Below are positions 16,624 to 25,978 of a DNA stretch of 64,000 nt, in pieces (within the stretch, counting starts at the first letter, position 1; every line of letters starts with the position of its first letter). The DNA comes from Methanohalophilus mahii DSM 5219 (GTDB lineage Archaea; Halobacteriota; Methanosarcinia; Methanosarcinales; Methanosarcinaceae): positions 1,860,001 to 1,924,000 of the forward strand of contig NC_014002.1 in assembly GCF_000025865.1 (NCBI RefSeq). Direction: 5' to 3'. The notes under the pieces are model-generated. The model had not been told where the DNA came from, made no database searches, and worked only from the letters and a program-made list of their open reading frames with translations. The position numbers and the translations under genes were made by a program.

Positions 16624-16672
16624 GCACGGTATTGTATTAACCATACAAAATCATGATGCTATGATATATATA
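16624..16672 (-). promoter_or_regulatory. promoter of the hydantoinase-like gene with shared 49-bp element, copy 2
   Basis: On the minus strand the TATA stretch TATATATATCAT leads into ATCATGATTTTGTATGG and CAATACCGTGC, in the same order and spacing as at 10771-10819. Transcription should start near 16642, leaving a leader of about 160 nt before the ATG at 16480. The palindrome-like GTGC-N5-GCAC continues just beyond the shared part. Confidence 0.6.
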
Positions 16673-16740
16673 ACATTTGGAAAGTAGCAGTACAAAAAGA
16701 CCCTCTATCCACCACAATAACCAATAGAAAAAGAGATTAG

Positions 16741-17976
16741 TCAAACATTCCTGAAAGAATAGCGATATTCTACATCATAATATTCATCCAGAACTGTATC
16801 CAGCATCGTGGCTATTTGAGGCAAGCCCCTGGCTTGGTCCTGTAGTTTTGCAACAAGCTTTTTCAACTGCAGAAGAGTGCCCATGACAACCAGATCGGTA
16901 TACTCGGTCTCATGTGATACGGCATTTCGCTCAAGACAGGCATCCCCGCCTCTTGCCAGGATCTCCTGCTTGATAATAAGGGCTTCCGTGGTTGTGATAT
17001 TGCATACAAGCAGATTGAACATCACGGATTTATTTTTCATAACCTGTGCGCCGGTTGAAGTCACACCCAGGGATTTCATCACCCTTACAGAATCATCCGG
17101 ATCGGTAATTTCCAGCATTCTCACCTGCCTCTCATCAGCTTTTTGACAGGGTATTCTGCCCCGTATCGCCTCAGCTATTCGCACAGCATCAGTTGTCGCA
17201 GCCACATCGTGGGTGCGTATAATGTGCGCTCCTTTATGCACAGCAATTGCAGTTGCGGCTAGACTTCCATATAATCTTTCAGCAGCAGGCTTGTTCAGAA
17301 CCTCACCTATGAAAGATTTACGGGAAAGAGCTGCAAGAACCGGTTTACCGAAGGTCTGCAGACGTTCAAAACGGTCAAAGGTCTCAAAATCGTATATAGG
17401 ATCTTTTTCAGGAACCCATTTACCAATAGCCGGGTCCAGAATTAATTGGTCCGTATCAATACCCTTCCCTTCACATAGCTCAATGATTGCCTCCAGGGAA
17501 TCCATAACTTCATCCATGCCGAGCACATCACCGGGCACTTGCCGGGAGGCCATTACAACAGCAGGACATTCATGATCTGCCACCACATCCACCATGTTTT
17601 CATCTGTCATGAAACCGGAAACATCATTTACAATGCCAGCACCCCTGTCAAGACACTGATCGGCAATATCCGCAAACACCGTATCCACCGAAAGAACAGC
17701 ATCCACATTTCCGGCAAGGGCGTCTATTGCGGGAAGCAACCGTTTACGCTCTAGTTCCTTGCTTAGGGGTTCAGCAAGCGGCCAGGTGGAGCGACCACCT
17801 ATATCAAGTACATTTGCACCTTCTTCCAGCATGGCAGATGCAGCATCAATGAGGGAATCCTCCCTGACAACAGATCCCTTATAAAAGGATTCGTGGCTGA
17901 GGTTCAATACACCCATCAATCTTACAGGGTGGTTGTCTCCTACCTTTAGTCCACATATGTCAACATCGACGACCAT
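16741..17976 (-). CDS. folP: dihydropteroate synthase with extra C-terminal domain
   Basis: The first 275 or so residues form the DHPS barrel, with RLMGVLNLSHESF (about 19-31), DIGGRST, VNDVSG, LDPAIGKW and ALSRKSFIG. This enzyme joins p-aminobenzoate to the pterin in folate synthesis. A further 130 residues follow, with SLGVTSTGAQVM, IIKQEILARGGD and LVVMGTLLQLKKLVAKL, which resemble the accessory domain I recall from clostridial FolP proteins. Its presence beside folD and glyA supports folate synthesis in this organism. The length, 411 residues, is much longer than the usual 270-290. Confidence 0.87.
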   Translation of the reverse strand: MVVDVDICGLKVGDNHPVRLMGVLNLSHESFYKGSVVREDSLIDAASAMLEEGANVLDIGGRSTWPLAEPLSKELERKRLLPAIDALAGNVDAVLSVDTVFADIADQCLDRGAGIVNDVSGFMTDENMVDVVADHECPAVVMASRQVPGDVLGMDEVMDSLEAIIELCEGKGIDTDQLILDPAIGKWVPEKDPIYDFETFDRFERLQTFGKPVLAALSRKSFIGEVLNKPAAERLYGSLAATAIAVHKGAHIIRTHDVAATTDAVRIAEAIRGRIPCQKADERQVRMLEITDPDDSVRVMKSLGVTSTGAQVMKNKSVMFNLLVCNITTTEALIIKQEILARGGDACLERNAVSHETEYTDLVVMGTLLQLKKLVAKLQDQARGLPQIATMLDTVLDEYYDVEYRYSFRNV

Positions 17977-18012
17977 TGAAATTACCAGCTGATTGTATAT
18001 TTAGCAGGACGA

Positions 18013-18873
18013 TTACTCAATTTCCTTTGCAGCAAAGGTCACATGGGTCAGAAGAGTGGCTATAGTCATGGGCCCCACGCCCCCTGGCACCGGTGTGACG
18101 AGAGAGGCCTTATTGGCAACATTCTCAAAGTCCACATCACCATATATCTTGCCTTCTTCTTCGGTGATCCCCACATCAAAAACAACAGCTCCTTTTTTGA
18201 CCATGTCTTCCTTGATGAGATGCTTGACACCGGCTGCAACTACAAGTATATCGGCATCGATAGTGTAACTTTTAAGGTCTTTGGTGTAAACATGACATAC
18301 CGCCACTGTAGCATTGCGGTTTAAGAGCATTGCTGCCATGGGTTTACCAACTACATTACTGTGGCCGACTATAACAGCATCCTTCCCTTCAATGTCCACA
18401 TCATAATATTCAAGAGCGAGGATTACACCCGCAGGCGTACAGGGAACAAAACCCTCGTCACCTATCATCAGATTGCCCATGTTATAGGGGTGGAAACCGT
18501 CCACATCTTTTGCCGGATCAATAGCCTGCATGGCTTCTTTTGCATCCAGATGTTGAGGCAGGGGCAACTGAAGCAGTATACCATGGATATCTGCACGTGT
18601 GTTCAGATTCTCGATCACATCCAGCAGTTCCTCCTGGGTGATGGAGGCGTCGAGCTTCTGGTCCTCCGCATAAATGCCTACCCTGTCACATGCTTTATGC
18701 TTCAGCCGCACATACAATTGCGAGGCGGGGTCCTGTCCCACAAGGATAGTTGCAAGGCCCGGGACTATACCGGCATCGGCCTTCATAGAAGCTATTTCTT
18801 CTGTTAATTCTGCCTCAATCTGCTTTGAAATCGCTCTGCCATCTATGATTCCCTGTTTAGCTTCACCCGCCAT
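18013..18873 (-). CDS. folD: bifunctional methylenetetrahydrofolate dehydrogenase/cyclohydrolase FolD
   Basis: FolD oxidises methylene-THF to methenyl-THF and hydrolyses it to 10-formyl-THF with NAD(P). The 286-residue protein has the active-site segment [17 protein letters not shown] with the catalytic lysine near 58, QLPLPQHLD, the cofactor-binding [12 protein letters not shown], and the C-terminal [13 protein letters not shown]. All key blocks are intact. It lies nine bases after glyA and 36 bases before folP on the same strand, and would supply formyl-THF to PurN nearby. Confidence 0.97.
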   Translation of the reverse strand: MAGEAKQGIIDGRAISKQIEAELTEEIASMKADAGIVPGLATILVGQDPASQLYVRLKHKACDRVGIYAEDQKLDASITQEELLDVIENLNTRADIHGILLQLPLPQHLDAKEAMQAIDPAKDVDGFHPYNMGNLMIGDEGFVPCTPAGVILALEYYDVDIEGKDAVIVGHSNVVGKPMAAMLLNRNATVAVCHVYTKDLKSYTIDADILVVAAGVKHLIKEDMVKKGAVVFDVGITEEEGKIYGDVDFENVANKASLVTPVPGGVGPMTIATLLTHVTFAAKEIE

Positions 18874-18882
18874 TTAACCACC

Positions 18883-20124
18883 TTAGAGATGCTTGTAGAT
18901 CGGGAAGTCACTGCACAGTTGCTGTACATCAGCATTTACCTGATCAAGTACAGGCTGGTCTTTTGGATTATGGATTACTGTTTCTATAAAGTTAGCAACA
19001 TCTTCCATCTGGGCTTCCTTCATACCACGAGTGGTTACCGCAGGAGTGCCTGCACGCAGACCACTTGTGATGAATGGGCCACGGGTTTCGAAAGGTATAG
19101 TGTTCTTGTTGATAACAATCCCACCATTGCTCATATAGGTCTCAGTCTCCTTACCGGTCAGATCATATTTGTTGAGATTGATGAGCATAAGATGGTTATC
19201 CGTGCCACCGGCCACAATATCAAAATCACGGTCAATCAGATTTGCACAGAGAGCTTTTGCATTTTTCACGGTCTGTTTCTGGTCCTGCTTGAACTTATCA
19301 GAAAGAGCTTCTTTAAATGCAACAGCCTTGGCAGCAATAATATGCATAAGAGGACCGCCCTGGAGACCGGGGAAGACTGTTTTATCCACACTTTTTGCAT
19401 ATTCTTCACAACACATGACCATCCCTCCACGGGGACCCCTCATTGTTTTGTGTGTGGTCGTTGTTACAAAATCAGCATATGGCACCGGGCTTGGATGTTC
19501 ACCGGCCGCAATAAGGCCTGCGATGTGAGCAACGTCCGCAAGCAGGTATGCATCCACAGAATCAGCGATTTCACGGAATCGTTTGAAGTCTATTGTGCGG
19601 GAATATGCAGAAGCACCGGTCACTATCATCCGGGGTTTTTCCTTTTTTGCCATTTCCTCGAGGGCATCGTAATCCAGCTCTTCGGTTTCCTCTGCTACTC
19701 CGTAGGGTACAATATCATAAAGTTTACCTGAAAAACTTACAGGACTTCCATGGGAAAGATGACCTCCGTGGGAGAGATCCATTGCCATAATCTTGTCACC
19801 TGGATTGAGGACAGAGAAGTAAACAGCCATATTGGCACCTGAACCTGAATGCGGCTGGACGTTCACATGCTCGGCACCAAAAATTTCCTTGGCCCTTTCA
19901 ATCGCCAAATCCTCTGCAATATCAACAAATTCACAGCCTCCGTAGTATCTCTTACCGGAGTAGCCTTCTGCATACTTGTTGGTCATAATGGAACCCTGAG
20001 CTTCCATTACCGCCCTGCTTGTGTAATTCTCTGATGCTATAAGGTTGAGTTTATAGTCCTGTCTTTCGGCCTCAAGCTCCAGTGCTCTGGCAATATCGGG
20101 ATCTGTTTCTGAAATATAAGACAT
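18883..20124 (-). CDS. glyA: serine hydroxymethyltransferase
   Basis: GlyA moves the C3 of serine to a tetrahydropterin, giving glycine and the methylene form. The 413-residue PLP enzyme has [10 protein letters not shown] near the N-terminus, [25 protein letters not shown], the PLP lysine in [14 protein letters not shown] (about 218-231), and [13 protein letters not shown]. In methanogens GlyA may use either THF or H4MPT; adjacency to folD suggests THF. GGAGG lies before the start. Confidence 0.97.
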   Translation of the reverse strand: MSYISETDPDIARALELEAERQDYKLNLIASENYTSRAVMEAQGSIMTNKYAEGYSGKRYYGGCEFVDIAEDLAIERAKEIFGAEHVNVQPHSGSGANMAVYFSVLNPGDKIMAMDLSHGGHLSHGSPVSFSGKLYDIVPYGVAEETEELDYDALEEMAKKEKPRMIVTGASAYSRTIDFKRFREIADSVDAYLLADVAHIAGLIAAGEHPSPVPYADFVTTTTHKTMRGPRGGMVMCCEEYAKSVDKTVFPGLQGGPLMHIIAAKAVAFKEALSDKFKQDQKQTVKNAKALCANLIDRDFDIVAGGTDNHLMLINLNKYDLTGKETETYMSNGGIVINKNTIPFETRGPFITSGLRAGTPAVTTRGMKEAQMEDVANFIETVIHNPKDQPVLDQVNADVQQLCSDFPIYKHL

Positions 20125-20160
20125 ATTGTTCCTCCTTGTATCTTTGAATCTATGAGATGA

Positions 20161-20769
20161 TTATAATATATGTACACGTCTTCCTTTTACGTCCAGTCTT
20201 CCTTCGGCAAACAACTTAACTGCTTCGGGGAAAATAATATGTTCCTGTGCAAGTATTCTTTCAGAAAGGGAATCTTCCGTATCCGAGTCAAGTACAGGTA
20301 CACTTTTTTGTAGAATAATCGGGCCGGAATCCATCCCTTCATCAACAAAATGTACAGTGCAACCTGAGATTTTTACACCATATTCCAGGGCCTGTTTCTG
20401 AGCATGCAGACCTTTAAAAGAAGGCAAAAGGGCGGGATGGATATTCATTACCCTGTTATTGTAGGCCTTTATTAAATTGGAACCCAGAATTCGCATGAAA
20501 CCGGCAAGTAAGAGCACATCCGTACTGAATTTTTCAAGAACTTCCAGAAGTGCATTCTCAAAATGTTTTTTGGATTCATAAACAGCCGGGTCGATAAAAA
20601 CAGCATTTATGCCGTGATTCATAGCCCTTACAAGGCCATAAGCGTCCCTTTTATCACTTATAACCACACTGACACAGGCATTTGGGATATAACCACTTTC
20701 TACATTATCAATAATTGACTGTAGATTAGAGCCCCTGCCGGATATCAGGACTGCAATGTTGAGAGTCAT
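20161..20769 (-). CDS. purN: phosphoribosylglycinamide formyltransferase PurN
   Basis: PurN transfers the formyl group of 10-formyl-THF to GAR in purine synthesis. The 202 residues starting MTLNIAVLISGRGSN fit the family better than an upstream in-frame ATG at 20793. Motifs are SGRGSNLQS, VMNIHPALLPSFKG (catalytic histidine and phosphate contact) and HFVDEGMDSGPII (catalytic aspartate). Many archaea use formate-dependent PurT instead, so PurN beside folD and glyA supports real folate-based C1 flow. Confidence 0.93.
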   Translation of the reverse strand: MTLNIAVLISGRGSNLQSIIDNVESGYIPNACVSVVISDKRDAYGLVRAMNHGINAVFIDPAVYESKKHFENALLEVLEKFSTDVLLLAGFMRILGSNLIKAYNNRVMNIHPALLPSFKGLHAQKQALEYGVKISGCTVHFVDEGMDSGPIILQKSVPVLDSDTEDSLSERILAQEHIIFPEAVKLFAEGRLDVKGRRVHIL

Positions 20770-20825
20770 TGCCCATCCTAAGGGAATTGCCATATATTAT
20801 AGTTTTGGAGAAAATAATCCAAAAA

Positions 20826-21785
20826 TCAATAATCAACCGTCGCACTGGCTCTTTCACTTATAAGGTCATCCAATTCTTCTGAATCCGAAAGAGAATCCAA
20901 TTCCTTTCTTTCAATCAGAACTGTGTGTTCTACCGATGTAATTTTACTTTCTCCTTCAATGATATAAACCGATCTTGTACGTGTGATGGTAGATATATTG
21001 CTCATCAAATGAGCTCGCTTTACCATCGCATTGCTGTATTTACTTACTCCGGTCAGGAAAGTAGTGGAACAGTCCCTAGAAACCGCATTAAAAGGTGCCT
21101 GGGATATTGAAAGTACATCATAACCTAGCCCGTAAATGAAACTCAGGATACCATCTGTAGGAGGCTGTAAGGTGTCATTTTCATCCGGTTCCTGCCGGGA
21201 ACGATGAAATGGACCCAGGATATCAATGGATCTTGCAAGCGCCACATCAAGCAACTCTTCCAGTTCGAGTACAACATCAATGGAAGCATCCATGCAGCCT
21301 TCCTCATATTTACTGATGGTACGCCGGGATACTCCCAGATGTGACGCCAGGGAACCAATGGACATCGAAAGTTGACTTCTGGCATCCCGCAGCACATCAC
21401 CATCAATGGAAACATAAAGACCCCCGGGAGCTGCCGAAATCAGAGGAGGTATGCCTTCTACAAAATAATCATAAAGGGTCTGGACATTAAGAGCAGGGAT
21501 CTCATAACGAACATAGACTACGCTATCTTCAAGCATCTGATCACGTGTTTTTGCCCCGATCAGCATCGGAGTACCTCCAAGGTATCCTGCCAATGCTTTC
21601 ATTTCAGATGCTGTTTCTTCATTCAGGCTATCAATATTATATAGTGCCTTACAGAAAAGAAGTACACCATCCTGCCTTGCTGCCAGATCAAAACTACGAG
21701 GCCTAATGTTACAGCGGCTAGATACAGTAAAATTACTCTTTTCCAGTACATCAATGATTTGATGTATTAGAATGTCTTTTGTCAT
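20826..21785 (-). CDS. archaeal HTH (Cro/C1-type) transcriptional regulator with nuclease-like N-terminal domain
   Basis: The 319-residue protein has an N-terminal alpha/beta region (about 1-110) reminiscent of restriction-nuclease folds, with ARQDGVLLFCKAL. A Cro/C1 helix-turn-helix (about 135-190: SIGSLASHLGVSRRTISKYE) and a C-terminal domain of unknown role follow. It matches the widely conserved archaeal family of putative HTH regulators annotated by HAMAP. Targets are unknown. It is divergent from tiaS, with the start codons only 53 bp apart, so the two genes share a promoter region. Confidence 0.85.
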   Translation of the reverse strand: MTKDILIHQIIDVLEKSNFTVSSRCNIRPRSFDLAARQDGVLLFCKALYNIDSLNEETASEMKALAGYLGGTPMLIGAKTRDQMLEDSVVYVRYEIPALNVQTLYDYFVEGIPPLISAAPGGLYVSIDGDVLRDARSQLSMSIGSLASHLGVSRRTISKYEEGCMDASIDVVLELEELLDVALARSIDILGPFHRSRQEPDENDTLQPPTDGILSFIYGLGYDVLSISQAPFNAVSRDCSTTFLTGVSKYSNAMVKRAHLMSNISTITRTRSVYIIEGESKITSVEHTVLIERKELDSLSDSEELDDLISERASATVDY

Positions 21786-21810
21786 GACAAGCTATAATGT
21801 CCTTGCACAT

Positions 21811-21820
21811 CTATATAAAT
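21811..21820 (+). promoter_or_regulatory. TATA box of tiaS
   Basis: CTATATAAAT is centred 24-27 bp before the ATG at 21839. This supports a leaderless or nearly leaderless mRNA and the choice of that start. Confidence 0.5.
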
Positions 21821-21838
21821 ATATCTACCCACAAATGC

Positions 21839-23131
21839 ATGATACGAAAAAACATGATCATAAGCTTTGATGATACAGATTCCCGCAGTCTTGGGATGTG
21901 TACCACATACCTTGGTGCCCTATTGATGGATGAACTTAAAGCGTATGGCAAACCTGTCGGCCTGCCTCTGCTTATAAGATTGAATCCTACCATACCATTC
22001 AAAACCCGGGGCAATGCTGCCGTTGCGATCAAAATAGAGACATCTGAACGTGAAAAAGTTAAAAAACATGTAATACAGAGAATAGAAGAACTGGCACAGA
22101 TGGAAGACGAAAATACAAATCCAGGCGTAGTCTTTCTCGAAAATAACAATGAAGAAGTGAAAAATGTCCTGGCCGCCTTTTTCAAACGCACTGTGCAACA
22201 CGTAATCACCATCCGACAAGCAAAAGAAATCATTGAAAAATGCGAACTTGATGCCAGGGGGTACAAAAACGGCCGTGGACTGATAGGAGCACTGGCTGGC
22301 TGCGGCGCCATGCTGGAAGAAAAGTGGGACCACACCTATGAATACCTGTCCTACAGGCAGAAAGAAACATGGGGTACACAGCGATTTGTAGATGAGAATA
22401 GTGTTATCCGGGCAGATGACGCCACCTATCCCAATACATGGGACAACCGGGATATTGCAAACAATCTGGTGGTCTGCATACCCCATTCGCCAGATCCTGT
22501 CCTTTATGGAATTCGGGGAAAGACACCCGAATACGTCTCCCATGCCGCCTCCATGATAGAGGGAGAAGTTACAGAGAGATATGCAATCTACAAGACAAAC
22601 CAGGGAACCGATATGCATCTGATTCCTGCAGAAAGTATCAGTAATCTGCAGGACATGGAATCATACATAATCCAGGGATTTGTGGCTTCAACTCCCCGTA
22701 CAATTGAAGGAGGACACACCCTATTCCTTTTCAGGGACAAAGAAGGAGAAGAAATGGAGTGTGCCGCTTTTGAACCCACAAAAAACTTCCGGGAACTAAT
22801 TCGCAAACTTATCCCGGGAGATCATATAACACTACACGGAAGTGTCAAGAATAAGACACTGAATATTGAAAAAATTGATGTGATAGAACTTGCGGAAAAA
22901 TGCAGGAAGGTCAACCCCCTGTGCCCTGAATGTAAAAAGAGAATGAAATCCACCGGAAAGGGACAGGGATATCGATGCAGGCGTTGCAAAACACAGGCAG
23001 ATACAGCCATAAGGTCCAAAGTTGAAAGGGAGATCAAAACCGGAATGTATGAGGTACCCCCCTGCGCCCGCAGGCATCTTTCAATGCCTCTCGTGCGGAA
23101 AAGAGGAAAGGATACCCACCCTTCAAGATAA
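21839..23131 (+). CDS. tiaS: tRNA(Ile2) 2-agmatinylcytidine synthetase TiaS
   Basis: TiaS attaches agmatine to C34 of tRNA-Ile(CAU) so that it reads AUA. The 430-residue protein opens with MIISFDDTDSRSLGMCT, the family hallmark. It has RGLIGALAGCGA, an OB-like region (about 280-345) and a zinc-ribbon CPECKKRM...CRRCKT before the ending ARRHLSMPLVRKRG. The ATG at 21839 is favoured by TATA spacing; the one at 21854 is equally possible by homology. It converges with nadE, with one base between the stops. Confidence 0.94.
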   Translation: MIRKNMIISFDDTDSRSLGMCTTYLGALLMDELKAYGKPVGLPLLIRLNPTIPFKTRGNAAVAIKIETSEREKVKKHVIQRIEELAQMEDENTNPGVVFLENNNEEVKNVLAAFFKRTVQHVITIRQAKEIIEKCELDARGYKNGRGLIGALAGCGAMLEEKWDHTYEYLSYRQKETWGTQRFVDENSVIRADDATYPNTWDNRDIANNLVVCIPHSPDPVLYGIRGKTPEYVSHAASMIEGEVTERYAIYKTNQGTDMHLIPAESISNLQDMESYIIQGFVASTPRTIEGGHTLFLFRDKEGEEMECAAFEPTKNFRELIRKLIPGDHITLHGSVKNKTLNIEKIDVIELAEKCRKVNPLCPECKKRMKSTGKGQGYRCRRCKTQADTAIRSKVEREIKTGMYEVPPCARRHLSMPLVRKRGKDTHPSR

Positions 23132-23132
23132 T

Positions 23133-23915
23133 TCAGATCCTTATATCTGCAAGGTCTGCTACAGGAGGCAGCATTCGTTTGTGGATATTGGAATCTACGC
23201 GCTGGAGAAGTTTGTCCAGCTCGGATTCTGAGACACCGCATTCAAAGGCTACTGCACTGGCCTCCTCCCCTGCAAGCATTTTTATCAGGATGCTGTCGAT
23301 TGTAGCATAGGAGTGTCCCAATTCCTTTTCATCTGTCTGGCCTTCCCAGAGAGCGGCTGAGGGGGATTTGTCAATGATTTCGCCGGGTACACCTGTCATT
23401 TCCGCCATTTGGAACACTTCAGTTTTATAGAGGTCGCCGATTGGTTCTAGGTCCACCCCCCCGTCGCCATACTTGGTATAATAACCTAACAAGATTTCGG
23501 TCTTGTTGCCGGTACCTGCCACAAGCCTGCTGTCAAGATTGGCATAATAGTAAAGAATTGACATCCTGATCCTGGCTTTCAGATTCCCGTTAACGTATTT
23601 GTTAGCAGGATCAGACCCTGGCATATTTGCCAGATACGTTTGAACGATTCCCCCGATTTCAATGGTCCTGAATTCAATACCTAACCCATTGGCCACCTCG
23701 GTTGCATGCAGTACATCTTCAGGCGGCGTTACATTCAGTTCAGGCAGATGCAATCCCAATACATTCTCAGCACCAAGGGCTTCCACTGCCAGATGTGCCA
23801 CAAGTGCAGAATCCACTCCACCGCTGATACCTACAACAGAACCGGTTACACCGGCATCCTCACATTTCTCTCGAATGAAATCCACTATTCTATTCTTTGC
23901 TTGCAGAATATCCAT
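23133..23915 (-). CDS. nadE: NAD+ synthase, ammonia-dependent
   Basis: NadE amidates nicotinic acid adenine dinucleotide to NAD+. The 260-residue protein has the PP-loop GISGGVDSALVAHLA (about 28-42), GTGNKTEILLGYYTKYGDGG (about 157-176) and DKSPSAALWEGQTDE. There is no glutaminase domain, so free ammonia is the nitrogen source. Confidence 0.96.
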   Translation of the reverse strand: MDILQAKNRIVDFIREKCEDAGVTGSVVGISGGVDSALVAHLAVEALGAENVLGLHLPELNVTPPEDVLHATEVANGLGIEFRTIEIGGIVQTYLANMPGSDPANKYVNGNLKARIRMSILYYYANLDSRLVAGTGNKTEILLGYYTKYGDGGVDLEPIGDLYKTEVFQMAEMTGVPGEIIDKSPSAALWEGQTDEKELGHSYATIDSILIKMLAGEEASAVAFECGVSESELDKLLQRVDSNIHKRMLPPVADLADIRI

Positions 23916-24034
23916 CTGTATCCACCTGAGATGGCATTATTTGGACGGATTGTATTAATACATTTACGCAAGAAAGAACGAGGTTTAAATAAAATAAAAG
24001 ATATATTTTAGATGAATATATAAAGGAGTATCTA

Positions 24035-25402
24035 ATGCAACAAGTCACCACCCACATCCAGGGCCTGGACAGCATACTCAAGGGAGGTTGGAATTGTCCT
24101 TCTGCGACCCTTGTAGCCGGTGTTGCAGGCAGCGGAAAGACCACGTTTGCATTACAGGCAATATGTGAAAGCGCAAGAGAAGGAAAAGTTTGCCTGTATG
24201 TTACTTCGGTCAACGAACCTGCCACAGTCGTGAACAACTTTGTATCAAGGCTGAGTCATTATGACGTATCCCGGATTTCCAGAGGAAACATACACCAGAT
24301 ATCCATTGATATCAAGAGCCTCGATCGGGGAATATATTCCTTCATGTGGAATCTCGAGGATTCCATTGAAAAAATAAAACCTGAGATAATCGTTATTGAT
24401 CCCATTACAATCATAGGATGCAGTTTCGATAAGAATATCAGAAGAAGGTTCTACTATGAATTTTTCAAAAGGATGAAAAAATGGAATTCAGTGGTACTTG
24501 TTACCGGAGAGATGTCCGAAAAGGAAATTGAAGAAAGTACACTGGGATATGTAACAGATGGAATAATACATCTTACAAATAAAGAAGATAGGCAGCAGCG
24601 AAATCGCTATCTTGAAGTGCTAAAACTGCGGGGACAGGAATACATCCCGGGCAAACACAGTTTTTCCATAACCAGTGAGGGAATAACAGTACTTCCCTGG
24701 CAGGACAGGACAACCAACCGCGAAGAAAGCAAACTACTTGAAACGGGCCTATGCGGGTTGGACTATATGCTTTGTGGGGGTCTGAGAGCAGGTTCGGCAA
24801 ATTATATCGGGGGGCCCACCGGCACAGGTAAAACCCTGATGGGTATCCGATACGTAAAAAAGGGAACTGAGCAGGATGAAAAGGGCATCATCGTTTCATT
24901 TGATGAAACAAAAAATGACATTCTGAATCGTGCTGAATCCGCAGGGATGGAACTTGAAAAAGATATTCGTGCAGGAAATATCGAAATATTGCAACTCTCC
25001 ACAAATGATTTTGCCAGGCATTTCCACGAAATTCAACAGACGGTAGAAAAGGTCAATGCGACAAGGATTTTTGTTGATGACGTGCAAAAACATATGAAAA
25101 CTATGGAAGGGACTAACTTTATCCAGCACCTCGTGGCAAAATACAAAAATGCAAACATCACACTCCTGATGACAGGAACCATATCATCCGGACTGCCACT
25201 AATTGGTGAAGCCGGCAAGAAATTGCACGCTGACAGCACCATAGCAACCTGTTATGTAGCAGACAAATTGAATTTGAAAAAGGGCCTCATCGTCCTCAAG
25301 AACTTCAATTCTAAACATAAGAAAGAAATCCATGAGATCAATATTGACGAAAACGGGCTGGAAATTAAAGGAATATTACCTCTTACCGATATAATATCCT
25401 GA
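24035..25402 (+). CDS. double KaiC-like RecA-fold ATPase
   Basis: The 455-residue protein holds two KaiC/RAD55-type ATPase domains. The first has Walker A GVAGSGKTTF (about 29-38) and Walker B-like EIIVIDPITI (about 114-123). The second has GGPTGTGKTLMG (about 262-273) and RIFVDDVQ (about 345-352). Proteins of this type are common in methanogens and are regarded as signalling ATPases; a link to circadian timing is not implied without KaiA and KaiB. The gene has an AAAGGAG ribosome site and a TATA-like TTTAAATA upstream. It stands alone between nadE and nob1. Confidence 0.85.
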   Translation: MQQVTTHIQGLDSILKGGWNCPSATLVAGVAGSGKTTFALQAICESAREGKVCLYVTSVNEPATVVNNFVSRLSHYDVSRISRGNIHQISIDIKSLDRGIYSFMWNLEDSIEKIKPEIIVIDPITIIGCSFDKNIRRRFYYEFFKRMKKWNSVVLVTGEMSEKEIEESTLGYVTDGIIHLTNKEDRQQRNRYLEVLKLRGQEYIPGKHSFSITSEGITVLPWQDRTTNREESKLLETGLCGLDYMLCGGLRAGSANYIGGPTGTGKTLMGIRYVKKGTEQDEKGIIVSFDETKNDILNRAESAGMELEKDIRAGNIEILQLSTNDFARHFHEIQQTVEKVNATRIFVDDVQKHMKTMEGTNFIQHLVAKYKNANITLLMTGTISSGLPLIGEAGKKLHADSTIATCYVADKLNLKKGLIVLKNFNSKHKKEIHEINIDENGLEIKGILPLTDIIS

Positions 25403-25446
25403 AGATGCAGGTTTAATTTTAATAATCCTTAAACATATCTAACCCC

Positions 25447-25923
25447 ATGAAAATTTACATCGCAGACACCGGCGTTTTCATCAACCGTAAGGGTAGGGAC
25501 CGCCAGCTTGTTACAGTGCCCTCGGTAATCGATGAAACAAAGGCAAAATACACAAGCATGGAAATGTTGATCGCCCTTGAAACCGGGGCAAAAATAGAGC
25601 AACCAGATCCTGTATTCAGGGAAAAAATCGTGGACAAGGCAGAAGGCACCGGTGATATTGAAGAACTTTCCGGGACTGATATCGATGTGCTGGCAAAAGC
25701 TCTGGAATATGGGAAAAATGCCGTCCTCATGACAGATGATTATGCTGTGCAGAATGTGGCTAGCATGCTTGGTATAAAGATAGAGCCCATATCTCAATCC
25801 AGAATAAAGGACAAAATAATCTGGGGGAAAAAATGCACCGGCTGCATGAAAAGATTTGACAATGGTGAAGAATGTCCCATCTGTGGGTCCCCCCTCAAGA
25901 AGATACGTAAAAGAAAGATATAA
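25447..25923 (+). CDS. rRNA maturation endonuclease Nob1
   Basis: Nob1 cleaves the 3' end of pre-16S rRNA. The 158-residue protein has a PIN domain (about 1-110) with acidic residues in YIADTGVFI, VIDETK, LSGTDIDVLA and MTDDYA. A zinc ribbon with CTGC and CPIC pairs follows, then a basic tail KKIRKRKI. The start lies about 25 bp after a CCTTAAACATAT TATA-like site, so the mRNA may be leaderless. Confidence 0.9.
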   Translation: MKIYIADTGVFINRKGRDRQLVTVPSVIDETKAKYTSMEMLIALETGAKIEQPDPVFREKIVDKAEGTGDIEELSGTDIDVLAKALEYGKNAVLMTDDYAVQNVASMLGIKIEPISQSRIKDKIIWGKKCTGCMKRFDNGEECPICGSPLKKIRKRKI

Positions 25924-25978
25924 TATTATAAAGGATGTATAGGAAAATAGACAACATAAAACAGCACATGGGGATTAA

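Noticed and set aside
24035-25402. Circadian clock role for the KaiC-like protein
   Set aside because: No kaiA, kaiB or clock output genes are nearby, and double KaiC-like ATPases are common in archaea without a clock.
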